Shown here piece after piece: positions 16,732 to 27,200 of a DNA stretch of 41,528 nt. A program made the position numbers and the translations under genes. Each line of letters begins with the position of its first letter. The stretch's first letter is position 1. The notes beneath the pieces are model-generated. The model had not been told where the DNA came from, ran no database searches, and saw nothing but the letters and a program-made list of their open reading frames with translations. Origin of the DNA: Sphingobacteriaceae bacterium (GTDB lineage Bacteria > Bacteroidota > Bacteroidia > B-17B0 > Aurantibacillaceae); contig JAHEYC010000026.1 of assembly GCA_023251775.1 (NCBI GenBank), forward strand, positions 1 through 41,528, in the 5' to 3' direction.

Positions 16732-17635
16732 CTACTAACTCAAGTTTTTTTTTAAAACGATCGGCAACAACAAGATCTTTGCTGCCCTGCGTGTAAGTAT
16801 AAAATCCTTTTCCTGATTTTGCGCCTAAATGTCCGGCCGTTACCATATTCACCAACAAAGGACAAGGTGCATATTTTGGATTTCCAAAACCATCTTGCAA
16901 TACACGTAAAATATTTAAACACACATCCAATCCAATAAAATCGGCTAATTGCAAAGGGCCCATAGGATGCGCCATTCCAAGTTTCATTACCGTGTCAATT
17001 TCTTCAACACCCGCAACACCTTCGTGCAAGGTAATGATGGCCTCGTTGATCATTGGCATTAATATTTTATTTGCTACAAAACCCGGATAATCATTTACCT
17101 CAACCGGAACCTTTCCTAAATGTTTTGATGTTTCCATTACAAGTGCGCACACCGCATCACTTGTAGAATATCCACGAATTACCTCTACCAGTTTCATTAC
17201 CGGAACAGGATTCATGAAATGCATACCAATTACTTTATCGGCGCGTTTTGTAACAGCGCCAATTGTAGTAATAGAAATAGATGATGTGTTACTTGCCAAA
17301 ATAGTTTCGGGTTTACACAACTCATCTAATTGCTTAAAAATATCAAGTTTTAATTTTACATTTTCAGTTGCAGCTTCAACAACAAGTTCAGCATTTTGTA
17401 CTGCGCTTTTTAGATCGGTGAATGTTTTGATGTTTGATAAAGTTTTTGCTTTATCAGCTTCCGTTACACTTCCTTTTGCAACTTGTCTGTCTATATTTTT
17501 TCCGATGGTTTGTAAGGCTTTTTGCAAGGCCGCATCGTTCACATCCATTAAACTTACATTGTACCCAAATTGAGCAAATGTGTGTGCAATACCATTACCC
17601 ATAGTACCACTTCCTATTACCGTAATATTCTTCAT
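16724..17635 (-). CDS. 3-hydroxyacyl-CoA (3-hydroxybutyryl-CoA) dehydrogenase
   Basis: A 303-aa NAD(P)-dependent enzyme that interconverts 3-hydroxyacyl-CoA and 3-ketoacyl-CoA. The N-terminal Rossmann motif is VIGSGTMGNGIA; then come the conserved ASNTSSISIT, the catalytic HFMNPVPVMKLVEVI with the active-site His, VNDYPGFVANKI and GMAHPMGPLQLADFIGLD, and the C-terminal GAKSGKGFYTY. Its size fits the single-domain Hbd/PaaH type (about 280-310 aa). ATG 17635 is preferred over TTG 17641 because it gives the standard N-terminus. A well-spaced promoter candidate lies just upstream. The chain-length preference is not readable; fatty-acid beta-oxidation or butyrate-type metabolism are both possible. 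Confidence 0.93.
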   Translation of the reverse strand: MKNITVIGSGTMGNGIAHTFAQFGYNVSLMDVNDAALQKALQTIGKNIDRQVAKGSVTEADKAKTLSNIKTFTDLKSAVQNAELVVEAATENVKLKLDIFKQLDELCKPETILASNTSSISITTIGAVTKRADKVIGMHFMNPVPVMKLVEVIRGYSTSDAVCALVMETSKHLGKVPVEVNDYPGFVANKILMPMINEAIITLHEGVAGVEEIDTVMKLGMAHPMGPLQLADFIGLDVCLNILRVLQDGFGNPKYAPCPLLVNMVTAGHLGAKSGKGFYTYTQGSKDLVVADRFKKKLELVVG

Positions 17636-17645
17636 AATCAAAAGG

Positions 17646-17676
17646 TAAATCTACGCTACCCGTTACTAATAAACAA
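17646..17676 (-). promoter_or_regulatory. Candidate promoter for the hydroxyacyl-CoA dehydrogenase
   Basis: On the minus strand: TTG (17676-17674), 20 nt, TAGATTTA (17653-17646). Transcription would start around 17640, a few nucleotides before the ATG at 17635. Confidence 0.55.
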
Positions 17677-17756
17677 GGTAAGTTTTTAACTGTAAATATT
17701 AAAAACTTTTAATGAATATTAAAGGATTTTTAGTACTATTTTTTTGTGGAATTGCC

Positions 17757-18473
17757 TTAGAAATGCACGTAATAATCCATGGTAAGTTGCTTGTATTCGG
17801 GTGAATACTCTTGTGGATCGGTGGTTCTTATGTACAAAATGTCTTCGGTAAAATGATGTTTACCAAACTCAAACTGCATGATATGGCGTTTATCCTCTTC
17901 TTTATCGGGACTATTGCGCACACGCAGTAATTTAGATAGGTAAAGGTTCTTTTGCTCAGCAAGTTTGCAAAAAGATTCTGCCTCTTTTTTAGGAAGGATA
18001 ACGCAAAACTTACCTCCCGGTGACAAGATACCATTTACGCCTTCTATAAGCTCATTAAAAGGCAAAACATCGGCATGGCGGGCTGTAGAACGTGTTGTAT
18101 CGTTACTTTTTAATGAGTCAACAAAATAAGGGGGATTAGAAACTATAAGATCGAATTTTTTCTTGTTATTCTTCCAATAATCTTGAAACGCCTTATTTAC
18201 GACATTAATTTGGTTCTTGTACACACTTTGACCTGCGTTCTCGGTAGCTTGTTCAAAAGAGGCTTGATCAATTTCTAAAGCTGTAATATAGGCGGTTGTT
18301 TTTTGTGCCAACATCAAGGCAATGATCCCCGTTCCTGTTCCAATATCTAATATCCTATCACACCCTCCAACACTAACCCATGAGCCCAGTAATACAGCAT
18401 CTGTGCCAACTTTCATGGCGCTTTTGTTTTGCTTTATTCTGAATTTCTTGAATTCAAATACATCATTAGACAT
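17757..18473 (-). CDS. tRNA1(Val) (adenine37-N6)-methyltransferase family (TrmN6/YfiC)
   Basis: A 238-aa SAM-dependent methyltransferase. Visible: FRIKQNKSAMKVGTDAVLLG at the N-terminus, motif I LDIGTGTGIIALMLAQ (about 42-57), the acidic LEIDQASFEQA, and the N6-adenine signature VSNPPYF (near residue 112). The C-terminal block ILPKKEAESF and the final MDYYVHF are typical of this family in Bacteroidota. The E. coli homologue methylates A37 of tRNA1(Val); the exact target here is inferred. It is monocistronic as far as seen, with the terminator of the PorP gene immediately upstream. A -7-like TAACTTTA lies at 18493-18500 but has no spaced TTG. Confidence 0.9.
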   Translation of the reverse strand: MSNDVFEFKKFRIKQNKSAMKVGTDAVLLGSWVSVGGCDRILDIGTGTGIIALMLAQKTTAYITALEIDQASFEQATENAGQSVYKNQINVVNKAFQDYWKNNKKKFDLIVSNPPYFVDSLKSNDTTRSTARHADVLPFNELIEGVNGILSPGGKFCVILPKKEAESFCKLAEQKNLYLSKLLRVRNSPDKEEDKRHIMQFEFGKHHFTEDILYIRTTDPQEYSPEYKQLTMDYYVHF

Positions 18474-18537
18474 AAATTGCTTTTGATACTATTAAAGTTA
18501 CGCAAAATCATTGAAAAAGAAAACTGTCGTAAAGTAA

Positions 18538-18564
18538 AAAGGTCGGGCATTTGGGCCGACCTTT
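18538..18564 (-). terminator. Intrinsic terminator after T9SS module B
   Basis: A 9-bp stem AAAGGTCGG/CCGACCTTT (18538-18546 and 18556-18564) with a 9-nt loop. On the minus strand it is followed by a short T run. It lies 9 nt past the stop codon of the PorP/SprF gene. Confidence 0.85.
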
Positions 18565-18573
18565 AATAATTTT

Positions 18574-19632
18574 TTAATAGGATGCTTTGGTGTCTGTTCG
18601 GCCTAAATTCTTGCCGTAACCCGACGAAGCATTATAACGCAACATGATCTCCAATCCTCCTTTTAATCTTGAAGCAGGAGTTAATTGCGATACGTTAACG
18701 TCGTAAGCAAAACCTATAGCGTATTTATCATATTGCCATAAGAAAGCAGGAATGATAGCATCTTTGTAACGATAGGATGCTCCAAAGGAAAGGGCACTTG
18801 GTTTTTTAATGGAAGTGAATTTAGATTCATCGGTGATCACATATTTGAACATCAATCCGGTAATGAACTCGCGATTTTTTCCTTGCATATTAAAGATAAT
18901 GCTTGGATCTAATGCAATACGCATCTTAGGAACAAAGAATTCTCCACTTGTATAGAATACATAACGCGTCATTAATTTTTCGCTCAATGTAAAGAATGAA
19001 TTTTTTGGAACTGTGAAGTGATACGCTGCCATACCGCAATCAAATTTACTTCCATCCTTAGAGCTAATATATCTTTCGCTTTGAGAATAACTGTAGTGAA
19101 CTCCCACGCCAAGATCGGTTGATAGAACCGAACTACGCGCCGGTTGCTCTCCATTTGGAGAACTTGCGTCGTACTCGTAGTTATGATATTGTGCGCCCCA
19201 ACGTAAATTAGATGTGCTTACCGTACGATAATTCAAACCATACTGAAATCCTGCAGAAGCTTTTGCATGACGATTAATACGATGAATATAACTGAATCCA
19301 AGACTTGGTAAAAGTGAACTCATTTTTGAATCACCTGCAACATCTCTAATGATATTCAATCCCCATCCAATTCGTTTTCCGCGTAGTTTTTTTCCTGTGC
19401 CACCATCGTATGAAACACCATACGTTTGAAAAGCCTTAGAAGCCCCTGTAACATAACTCCACTGGTTACGATAATTTGCAAGAACGCGTGTATCATAATT
19501 TAAACCAAACAAAGCAGGGTTTAAAGTAATTGGCGTTTCAAGGTATTGTGAGAAATGTATATCCTGTGCCTTGGTGTTTAACCCAAGCAACATGATCATT
19601 CCTGCAAATACAACTCTATTTATAGTTTTCAT
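18574..19632 (-). CDS. PorP/SprF family type IX secretion outer-membrane protein (module B)
   Basis: A 352-aa outer-membrane protein with a signal peptide (MKTINRVVFAGMIMLLGLNTKA) and the family's N-terminal signature AQDIHFSQYLETPITLNPALF. Beta-strand-like segments fill the rest, including ALDPSIIFNMQGKNREFITG and AIGFAYDVNVSQL near the end. It begins 20 nt after the adhesin gene, so the pair is a transcriptional unit, and ends before a strong terminator. It is longer than the 306-aa member at 1740-2660 and clearly diverged from it, suggesting each PorP/SprF serves its own neighbouring adhesin. The C-terminal 20 residues (GYGKNLGRTDTKASY) lack the usual final beta-strand. Confidence 0.92.
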   Translation of the reverse strand: MKTINRVVFAGMIMLLGLNTKAQDIHFSQYLETPITLNPALFGLNYDTRVLANYRNQWSYVTGASKAFQTYGVSYDGGTGKKLRGKRIGWGLNIIRDVAGDSKMSSLLPSLGFSYIHRINRHAKASAGFQYGLNYRTVSTSNLRWGAQYHNYEYDASSPNGEQPARSSVLSTDLGVGVHYSYSQSERYISSKDGSKFDCGMAAYHFTVPKNSFFTLSEKLMTRYVFYTSGEFFVPKMRIALDPSIIFNMQGKNREFITGLMFKYVITDESKFTSIKKPSALSFGASYRYKDAIIPAFLWQYDKYAIGFAYDVNVSQLTPASRLKGGLEIMLRYNASSGYGKNLGRTDTKASY

Positions 19633-19652
19633 AAGTTCTTAATTCTTTTTCT

Positions 19653-22600
19653 TTACCTTATGAGCGAGACATTTCCTTTGAGCGAATATCCCTTGCCCTT
19701 AAAGTCTTTTCCTTCTAATCGGTAAACAAATACACCTGTGTTCAATTCTTGGCCATTAAATGTTCCATCCCAACCAACATTTTGATCGGCTGTTTCCCAA
19801 ACTTTTTGTCCCCAACGATTAAATACTTGGAAGGTCAACGTTTCCAAACAGAAACCATACACCTTCAGGGTTTCATTCTCAGGGTCATCTCTTCCGTTAG
19901 GTGAGAACGCATTTGGCACGAACATTTCACCGCAATCATCAATAACGATAACGTTGATCGTATCATTAGAACAACAACCTTGACTATTACATCCCATTAA
20001 AACATATTGCGTTGTTTGTTGAGGATATACTTTTGTTTTGTTCCCTGTTAAATTACTTATCATGTACGGCGGACTCCATCCATACGTTGCAGCACCGGTA
20101 CCCGTTAATGCAACCGACATACCAAAGCGAATGGTTGTATCACTCAAGGTTTGACCCGGTGGAATAATGGTTGTATTAGGCACGTCAACTACTTTTACAA
20201 ATTGGAATGTACCTGTTGCAACTGCTGGTCCGTATTGATTACTGTCTATTAAGAACACATTGTATTTACCCGGTAAATTATAACATATCGTAGGCGCTTG
20301 CAAGGTGGACGTATTAGGCGCACCACCCGGGAATGTCCATTTTACATATTGCGGACCACCGGCATCTGTAGTGTTCGTAAACGTAACGCATTGTTTTGTA
20401 CAAATTGTATCGTTCCGAATTACCGTTGTAAATGTTACACTCGTTACCCTTCTACAATCGACCACATGAATACTCACAGTATCTTCTCTAAAGCATCCGT
20501 TGATACCGTCGGATCCTCCATTTCCGTTGAAGCTCGATCGGAGCGTATACGTTAGAATTATTGGGAGCTTTGTGACCGGAGAAATAATGATACAAGGATC
20601 AGAGGTTGGTGTTTTAATTGAGCCTTCGTTCATTAACGAATTGGAAGGTGTAGAATAAGAATACCACGTATACGAAGGCACAACACCCGCCTGCAGCGTT
20701 CCATTAAAGTTAACAGCACAAAGCGTTAACGTGTTTGTTGTAATATCTACAATGTCGCCAACATAACAAATAGAATTTGTTGGAACACCATTGATAGTTG
20801 GTATTTGTGCGGCGCTTATTGGCTGAGGAATAATAGTGCAATTAACCAAGCGTTGTTCGGTAACACAATTACGGAAGTCTTTCATCTCAATAGAATATGT
20901 TGTACTCACGGATGGACAGGCGATCGTGATAGGAGCTAAAGGATTTGGTATACTTCCAACGACATTATTTGGAACACTCCAACTATACGTATACGGTTGA
21001 GGCAATGTTGTGTTTGTATTTATGACCGTGAAGTTGAAGCAACCACCTATACACGCAATTGGCATTGGCGGCTGGACGTTCAATGTGGATTGAGGGACAA
21101 CCGTTACCGTAATAACAGCTGTACCTGAACATACCGAAGTAAATGCAGTTACTGTGTATTGTGTTGTTGTTTGCGGACGAGCAATTACGGAGTTACCAAG
21201 ACAAATACTTAAGTATCCGCCAATACACGGAGCCCAGTTATAAGTTGAACCACCATTTGCATTTAGTGTAACAGGTAAAGAAAATTTAGGTGAATTATTT
21301 GCGATACATGTTGTAAAACTAGATTGCGATATACCAACATTTAGCGGTGCCATAGAAGCTATACACACTGCTTTGATGGAAGGACAAACGAACGCTGTTG
21401 ATGAAGCAACAACCGTATAACAACCTGCTCCCATGGAAACAGATGGTTGCACAATGGATCCGGTGAATGTTGTACCTGTCCACGTATAACTCATAGCACC
21501 CGTTGCAGTAAGTGTTGAAGTATAACCTGCGCAAACTGCATTAGCTGTAGTATTCACAAGTAAATTAGGTCCCGGCGTAATTGTAACTGTGATCTGTGCG
21601 TTACTTGTACAACCTCCCGATTCTCCTAAAACATTATATGTTGTGGTTATAGTTGGAGAAGCGTTTACAACGGTACCCACACTACTACTTAAAGTTGCAG
21701 GAGGTGTCCATGTATAATTTGTTGCGCCATTCGCTGTAAGCGCTATGGTTTGCCCTACACAAATACTTGGAGATGTTGGGGTGAGCGTTAATGAGAAAGG
21801 AACATTGCCAACGGTGACGGCAACTGTTTGCGTGCCCGTACATCCGCCGTTGCCTCCAGTTACTGTGTAAATATATGTAGCTTGTACCGTAGAGGGCACA
21901 TCTACCAAAGGATTTGTAGTTGGTGTTAAAGTTGGATTACCCGGAATGCTCCACGTATAATTTGTTGCACCACTTGCGGTGAGCGAAACTGCCGCTGTTG
22001 GACACACTGTAACACTTAAAGGAGTTATCGTTAATGATAATCCTGTGTTAGTGTATGTAACCTGCGCAATTACAGTATTACTGATACACATCCCTTGTGT
22101 ACCTTGTACAACATAGTTTACAACAGAAGGTGATGGACACGTGACAACAATGGAGTTGGTGTTTCCTAATAATGGACCTGCACTGGAAGATAAATTCCAG
22201 GTGTAAGTTGTTGCACCTGCAGCTTGCAATGTAGCATTACTACCAGGACAAACTGTTTGAGGAGGCGTAGCATTAATTGGCAACGAAATATTTACAGTAA
22301 CAACTTGTGATGCTGTTGCAGTTGGAACACCACCCGGAAGTGTGCTACCAAAAACTACAACAGTATAAACACCGGGACCAGGAAATAGAACTGTTGGTGT
22401 ACTATTACCTGTTGGAGGAGTAAATGTAACGCTTGGTGCAGCAGGTAAAGCTGTCCAAGTATAACCTGTAACACCCGGAGGAATATTATTAACTGAAGCA
22501 ACAACTGTCTGCTGAGGACAAGGAATTGTAGCTGCCATTGTCATGGTCATTGTAGCCAATTGAATATCATCAATAGCAATACTTGGATCGGCACCTGCTA

Positions 22601-23252
22601 AGTCGTTGCTTCTCCAATGAAAACCAATTCTTAAATTAGGTATATTATCACAAGTAGATGGTAAGCCCATAGCGAGGAATTGCCATTTACCCTGAGGAAG
22701 ACAACCCACGTTATTTGATGGCGCAATTTGCTGAAGTATATTCCATGTAACTCCACCGTTTGTAGAATAAACAGCATCACAATAATCAGAAACAGGGAGA
22801 CCTTGACCTAAATACTCAAAACTCCATTGGATATTTGTTTTACCTATAGTACTAATATTTGAAGATTCTACACGTTTATTTGTAAATGAAGTTGGGCCTG
22901 CAAGATACGCTGCACCCGGATCAACAATAGGAATAGGAACTAAAATGTTTGAACCTAAGTGTAATGAGCGATCGTTTGTACCACCACAACCAATACCACA
23001 GTTACCAACTAATTGACCTTGTTCAGTTGCACTAATGAACCATTCGTTTGCATCGGCACCGTTTGGAAATGGTACTAATAAAGGAGTTATAGCCCATGCA
23101 CCATTAGTTGGTGTAGCAATAGGAGCAACTGCGTTCGCTAATTGTCCCTGATTACAACCTGTACCAAAAGTCTCTGTCCAAAAAACTTGAGACTTTGATT
23201 CAAGCGCGATCAGTGTAAAAAGTACGAAAAGAGAGTATATAATTTTCTTCAT
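19653..23252 (-). CDS. Large T9SS-secreted adhesin with jelly-roll N-terminus and Ig/PKD repeats
   Basis: A 1199-aa secreted protein. Signal peptide MKKIIYSLFVLFTLIALESKS; residues about 22-235 look like a MAM/choice-of-anchor type jelly roll (FWTETFGTGCNQG to SIAIDDIQLA); then around eight Ig-like repeats of about 80 residues with motifs such as VCPTAAVSLTASGATNYTW and ICVGQTIALTANGATNYTW, each with a Cys near its start. A PKD-like domain is near 980-1060. The last 95 residues (FVPNAFSPNGRDDPEN, FNRWGQKVWET, GWDGTFNGQELNTGVFVYRL) form the gliding motility-associated C-terminal sorting domain. It is predicted to be a surface adhesin or gliding-type filament rather than an enzyme. The partner PorP/SprF gene follows after 20 nt. 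It is rich in Thr, Val, Ser and Pro. Confidence 0.93.
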   Translation of the reverse strand: MKKIIYSLFVLFTLIALESKSQVFWTETFGTGCNQGQLANAVAPIATPTNGAWAITPLLVPFPNGADANEWFISATEQGQLVGNCGIGCGGTNDRSLHLGSNILVPIPIVDPGAAYLAGPTSFTNKRVESSNISTIGKTNIQWSFEYLGQGLPVSDYCDAVYSTNGGVTWNILQQIAPSNNVGCLPQGKWQFLAMGLPSTCDNIPNLRIGFHWRSNDLAGADPSIAIDDIQLATMTMTMAATIPCPQQTVVASVNNIPPGVTGYTWTALPAAPSVTFTPPTGNSTPTVLFPGPGVYTVVVFGSTLPGGVPTATASQVVTVNISLPINATPPQTVCPGSNATLQAAGATTYTWNLSSSAGPLLGNTNSIVVTCPSPSVVNYVVQGTQGMCISNTVIAQVTYTNTGLSLTITPLSVTVCPTAAVSLTASGATNYTWSIPGNPTLTPTTNPLVDVPSTVQATYIYTVTGGNGGCTGTQTVAVTVGNVPFSLTLTPTSPSICVGQTIALTANGATNYTWTPPATLSSSVGTVVNASPTITTTYNVLGESGGCTSNAQITVTITPGPNLLVNTTANAVCAGYTSTLTATGAMSYTWTGTTFTGSIVQPSVSMGAGCYTVVASSTAFVCPSIKAVCIASMAPLNVGISQSSFTTCIANNSPKFSLPVTLNANGGSTYNWAPCIGGYLSICLGNSVIARPQTTTQYTVTAFTSVCSGTAVITVTVVPQSTLNVQPPMPIACIGGCFNFTVINTNTTLPQPYTYSWSVPNNVVGSIPNPLAPITIACPSVSTTYSIEMKDFRNCVTEQRLVNCTIIPQPISAAQIPTINGVPTNSICYVGDIVDITTNTLTLCAVNFNGTLQAGVVPSYTWYSYSTPSNSLMNEGSIKTPTSDPCIIISPVTKLPIILTYTLRSSFNGNGGSDGINGCFREDTVSIHVVDCRRVTSVTFTTVIRNDTICTKQCVTFTNTTDAGGPQYVKWTFPGGAPNTSTLQAPTICYNLPGKYNVFLIDSNQYGPAVATGTFQFVKVVDVPNTTIIPPGQTLSDTTIRFGMSVALTGTGAATYGWSPPYMISNLTGNKTKVYPQQTTQYVLMGCNSQGCCSNDTINVIVIDDCGEMFVPNAFSPNGRDDPENETLKVYGFCLETLTFQVFNRWGQKVWETADQNVGWDGTFNGQELNTGVFVYRLEGKDFKGKGYSLKGNVSLIR

Positions 23253-23391
23253 ATTTTAGTTTACTCTAAAGAATTGATAATTACATTATTAAACCTATAA
23301 GTAGTATACGTTGTTTAGTTTTTAAATTTAGCGAATTTTCACAAATAATACCATAAGGTTTAGTATATAGTACGTCACAATTAGTAAACGG

Positions 23392-23422
23392 TAAAGGTAG
23401 CTATTTCCATAGTTATTAACAA
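23392..23422 (-). promoter_or_regulatory. Candidate promoter for T9SS module B
   Basis: On the minus strand: TTTG ending at 23420, exactly 20 nt, then TACCTTTA (23399-23392). Transcription would begin near 23386, giving a 5' leader of about 130 nt before the ATG at 23252. The rest of 23253-23488 is AT-rich and I see no gene in it. Confidence 0.6.
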
Positions 23423-23488
23423 ATTGTTCATAACCATTTTAACATTTGCGCCATTTACAAACTTTAGGCTGTTAAAGGACTTATACGG

Positions 23489-24247
23489 TTATTTTGGCTC
23501 AAAGGTTTGAAGAAAAAGCTCTTTTCCGTCAAAAACCGCGTAGTTACTGGCACTCAGCCATTGCCCAAGATTGATATAACGGGCTTTTTTGCCCTCCAAG
23601 GGCATGTCTAAGGTGAGGTGGCGATGCCCAAAAATGAAGAAATCGACCTTATTATGTTTAATATGTTCTTTGCAGAATAGATACAGCCATTCTTTTTCTT
23701 CCCCCAAAAATATCTCGTCGGAACTGCCGGTAGCTACCCTACTTTTAATGCTTGCCATGCGCGCAATTGCAAAACCTAAGTTCGGATGAAGTCGTGCATA
23801 TAACCATTGACATACTTTACTTCTAAAAATTGACTTAAGGAATTTGTATTGTTTATCTCCCGGACCTAATCCATCTCCATGTCCGATAAAAAAAACTTTT
23901 TCATTATAGGTTCTTAAAATTGGATCATGATAGACGGTGACATTTAATTCTTTTGTAAAATAATCTTTCATCCACATGTCATGGTTACCTGTAAAGAAAT
24001 TTACTTTAATACCTGAATCGGTTAATTCGGCAACTTTCCCTAACAAACGTGTAAAACCTTTTGGGATCACATGTTTATATTCCCACCAAAAATCGAAGAT
24101 ATCGCCCACCAAATAAATTTCTTCGGCATCTGCTTTTATAGAATCGAGCCAGCGCACCACTTTTTTTTCACGAACAAGACTTTTCTCAGGATCGGGAATT
24201 CCCAAATGAAAATCGGAAGCGAAATATATTTTTTTACCGGGCGTCAC
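23489..24247 (-). CDS. lpxH: UDP-2,3-diacylglucosamine diphosphatase LpxH
   Basis: Hydrolyses UDP-2,3-diacylglucosamine to lipid X and UMP in lipid A synthesis, at the inner face of the inner membrane. The 252-aa protein has all the calcineurin-like metal motifs: ASDFHLG (Asp12, His14), VGDIFDF (Asp49), GNHD (88-90), IGHGDGLGPGD and FIFGHRHLTLD. The basic segment FLKSIFRSKVCQWLYARLHP matches the membrane-associating insert of LpxH rather than generic phosphoesterases. Its start overlaps the stop of the M1 peptidase gene by 4 nt, making it the last gene of the gatB run. Its presence indicates a lipid A-containing outer membrane. Confidence 0.93.
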   Translation of the reverse strand: MTPGKKIYFASDFHLGIPDPEKSLVREKKVVRWLDSIKADAEEIYLVGDIFDFWWEYKHVIPKGFTRLLGKVAELTDSGIKVNFFTGNHDMWMKDYFTKELNVTVYHDPILRTYNEKVFFIGHGDGLGPGDKQYKFLKSIFRSKVCQWLYARLHPNLGFAIARMASIKSRVATGSSDEIFLGEEKEWLYLFCKEHIKHNKVDFFIFGHRHLTLDMPLEGKKARYINLGQWLSASNYAVFDGKELFLQTFEPK

Positions 24248-27200
24248 AGAAAATTATTCTTTATATAGTCTCTTGGTTTAACGTTATGCATATTAAATAT
24301 GAATCGTATGGTATTAAAGAAGCCAACATTGTTCAAAGTTAAAGTTTCTTTTATATCACTGCTATACAACAGTGGAAAATATACTTCGATCACATCATCC
24401 AAAATACTCGCACTTATTCCCGCATCATACACTACTTGTTGTTTGTTCATGGATAATTGCGGTGCAGTTCCAACATCGGCAAATAATCGCAAAGGTGTTT
24501 TTGGAAGTTTAGGTGATTTGATATTTACTGTAACTAAATACGAACTGCTTTGTCCGAGCGGTGTCCACACTTTAAAAGCTCCGTCTGCATCTACAAATTG
24601 ATAAGAAGCCGGTCCATTATATTCTGTCCTTCCAAAGAAATTTGCATCATACAAATAATCTTGTGCACCATTCATTCCGCTTAAACGAAAACGATATGCG
24701 CCTTTTTGAGCATCGGTGCCTTGTAAAAATGTTCCTGCAAATAAGCGTAATTCAACTGCTGATCGTTTTGTTAAGGTGATGGTTTGCTTATACGTTACGC
24801 CCAGTTTGGCCATGATGCCATCCGTTTGAAAATTGGTATTGATACTAAACGGATCGATTGCTCTTTTATTGCTGCATAAATAATTTACCGAAGTAATTGC
24901 CTTGTTCAATTTAATTTTAAAATATAAAGCAGTTGAAGTTACATTACTATTTACAAACAACAACTCTTCTTTATAGATCATATTATACGCCATGCTTAAG
25001 GTATGCTTAATGGAAGTTGTTTTATCTCTGTTCTTGAATTCGAAATTAAGATTTGGTTTTATTTTAAGATAATTCAAAATATAATCGTTCTCGCTTGACG
25101 CAAAATTTTGTACAGAAAAAAATTCATCTGCAAAGCTTTTGGCGAATACACCCGTGCTGATCTTTGTAAAAGCTTGTTTCGGATAAAAATTCAAATTCAT
25201 TTCGGCAAAACCGGTAAATGTTTTACTTCTAAAGCCATACATGGGTGCTAAACTCACATCTACTCTCTTATCAAAAAAACTATAATTATGCAAACAAATG
25301 CCGGCCATAAATCCGTTATATAAATTAAATCCAACAATGGGTAAATAATTGATTTGATTTTTTTGTGGATCTGGAAGTTTAGTTAGAAAATTAAATTGCA
25401 ATGGTTTTGCTTTTCTAAAGATGCCTCTGGTGCGGCAATAATTATTTCTGCGATTCACATCAGGCATAAGGTCTAAACCATCAATTTTAAAATAGTCAAC
25501 ATCACTTGGGGGGAAATCGAGACTGCGAGTTGAATCGGAACCATTAAACCAGGCAAAACCAACCGGTTTTCCATCTTTATATCCATAAATATTTACTGGC
25601 ACAGGAGTTCCCGTTTTATTTTTTACAATTACTTCGTAACTATTGTCCTTATTTCGTTTCACGCGCTTGATCTTGTAATCTATCTTGGCATTTCCGGTGA
25701 TCAAATACTGAGAGAACCACGAGAGATCGTTGCCGCTGAAATACTGAAGTGTATTTACAAGATCTTTCATTTGCGGATGTTTGAATTTATAGTTCTCGTA
25801 ATAAAACTGCATGGCTTTATTAAAAGCTTCATCACCCATATAATCTCTTAAGTAATCCATCACCACTGCAGTTTTGCAATAAATAATAGACCCATAATTA
25901 AAAAGTGAAAGATCCTCCGAATGTGTTTCGATAGGTTGATCAATATTTGCTTTTGCCGAAAATAAATACGCCGCTTCCTTTTCTCGCCAATAGGCCATTT
26001 TATTTATTCCTAAAATTTTGCGTGAAGAATCAATTCCAATAAGCTCTCCAATTTTATAATTAGGATATTTTGCTCTCACATAACTCATTTCGTAAAATGA
26101 ATTAATTCCTTCATCTAGTCCGGGATGATCACGCTCATTACTTCCCAAAATTCCGTAGAACCAATTATGTCCTACTTCGTGCGCAATGGTTACATCCAAT
26201 TCTAAACGCGAACCCACCGAGCCAATAACGGTAATGTTTGGATATTCCATTCCACCTCCCGCCATGATAACGCCATCAACGGCCGATACATTATTGTAAG
26301 GGTAATCGCCCACCAAATACGAATAAAAAATCGTGGATTCGTTCACATAATCTATGGCATCTTTCCAATAATACGCTTGCTTATTTGTAAAATACACCCA
26401 CGTATCAACCGTACGATTTGTATTTGGCAATTGAATTTGATCATGCAAAACATTATAGCGTTTATCGGCAAACCATGCAAGATCATGTACGCGATATTGT
26501 TTGAATTTAATGGTCTTCCATTTGCTACTCGAAGGAGGAAAGGTCATGTTATATGGGTCGAAGGTTTGTTTCTCCATATGCGTTAAGGTGCGAATAACAT
26601 TCTCATTCAAAAAATTCTCTTCGGCTTCGTTATCTTCTCTATCGCCCGTAGCAGATAGAACATAATTTTGAGGAAGAGTGATCGCTACATCAAATGAACC
26701 AAACTCACTGTAAAATTCTCCTTGATCCAAATATGGCATTTGATGCCAGCCTTCTGCATCATACACTGCAGGTTTCGGATACCATTGCGTTATATAATAA
26801 GCCTGATTATCGTGACCTAATCGCGAAAATTTTGCATCAGGGATCTTCACATAAAAAGGTGTGCTGATCCTTAATGTATCTAACGAACGAAGCGGCTCGT
26901 TCAAAATTAATTTACAGATATCGGGGTTTTGCGCATCGTATTCTATTTTTACCGACTTACCATTCACTTTAAAATCCAAACTGTCGATATAGCCGCGCTC
27001 TTCTTTTTTTGCAAAATAAAATTCGGTCTTTTTTAATTTAAGAAGCTGTTTTGCCAAAGCAGTTTCGTTATTCTTATACGCATTAGGCCATAGATGAAAA
27101 TAAATATAGCTTAAGGAATTACTAGAATTATTAATGTATTGCAATTCTTCAAACGCTTTTAAACTATGCTCAACATCATTTAATTTGACATCTATTTTAT

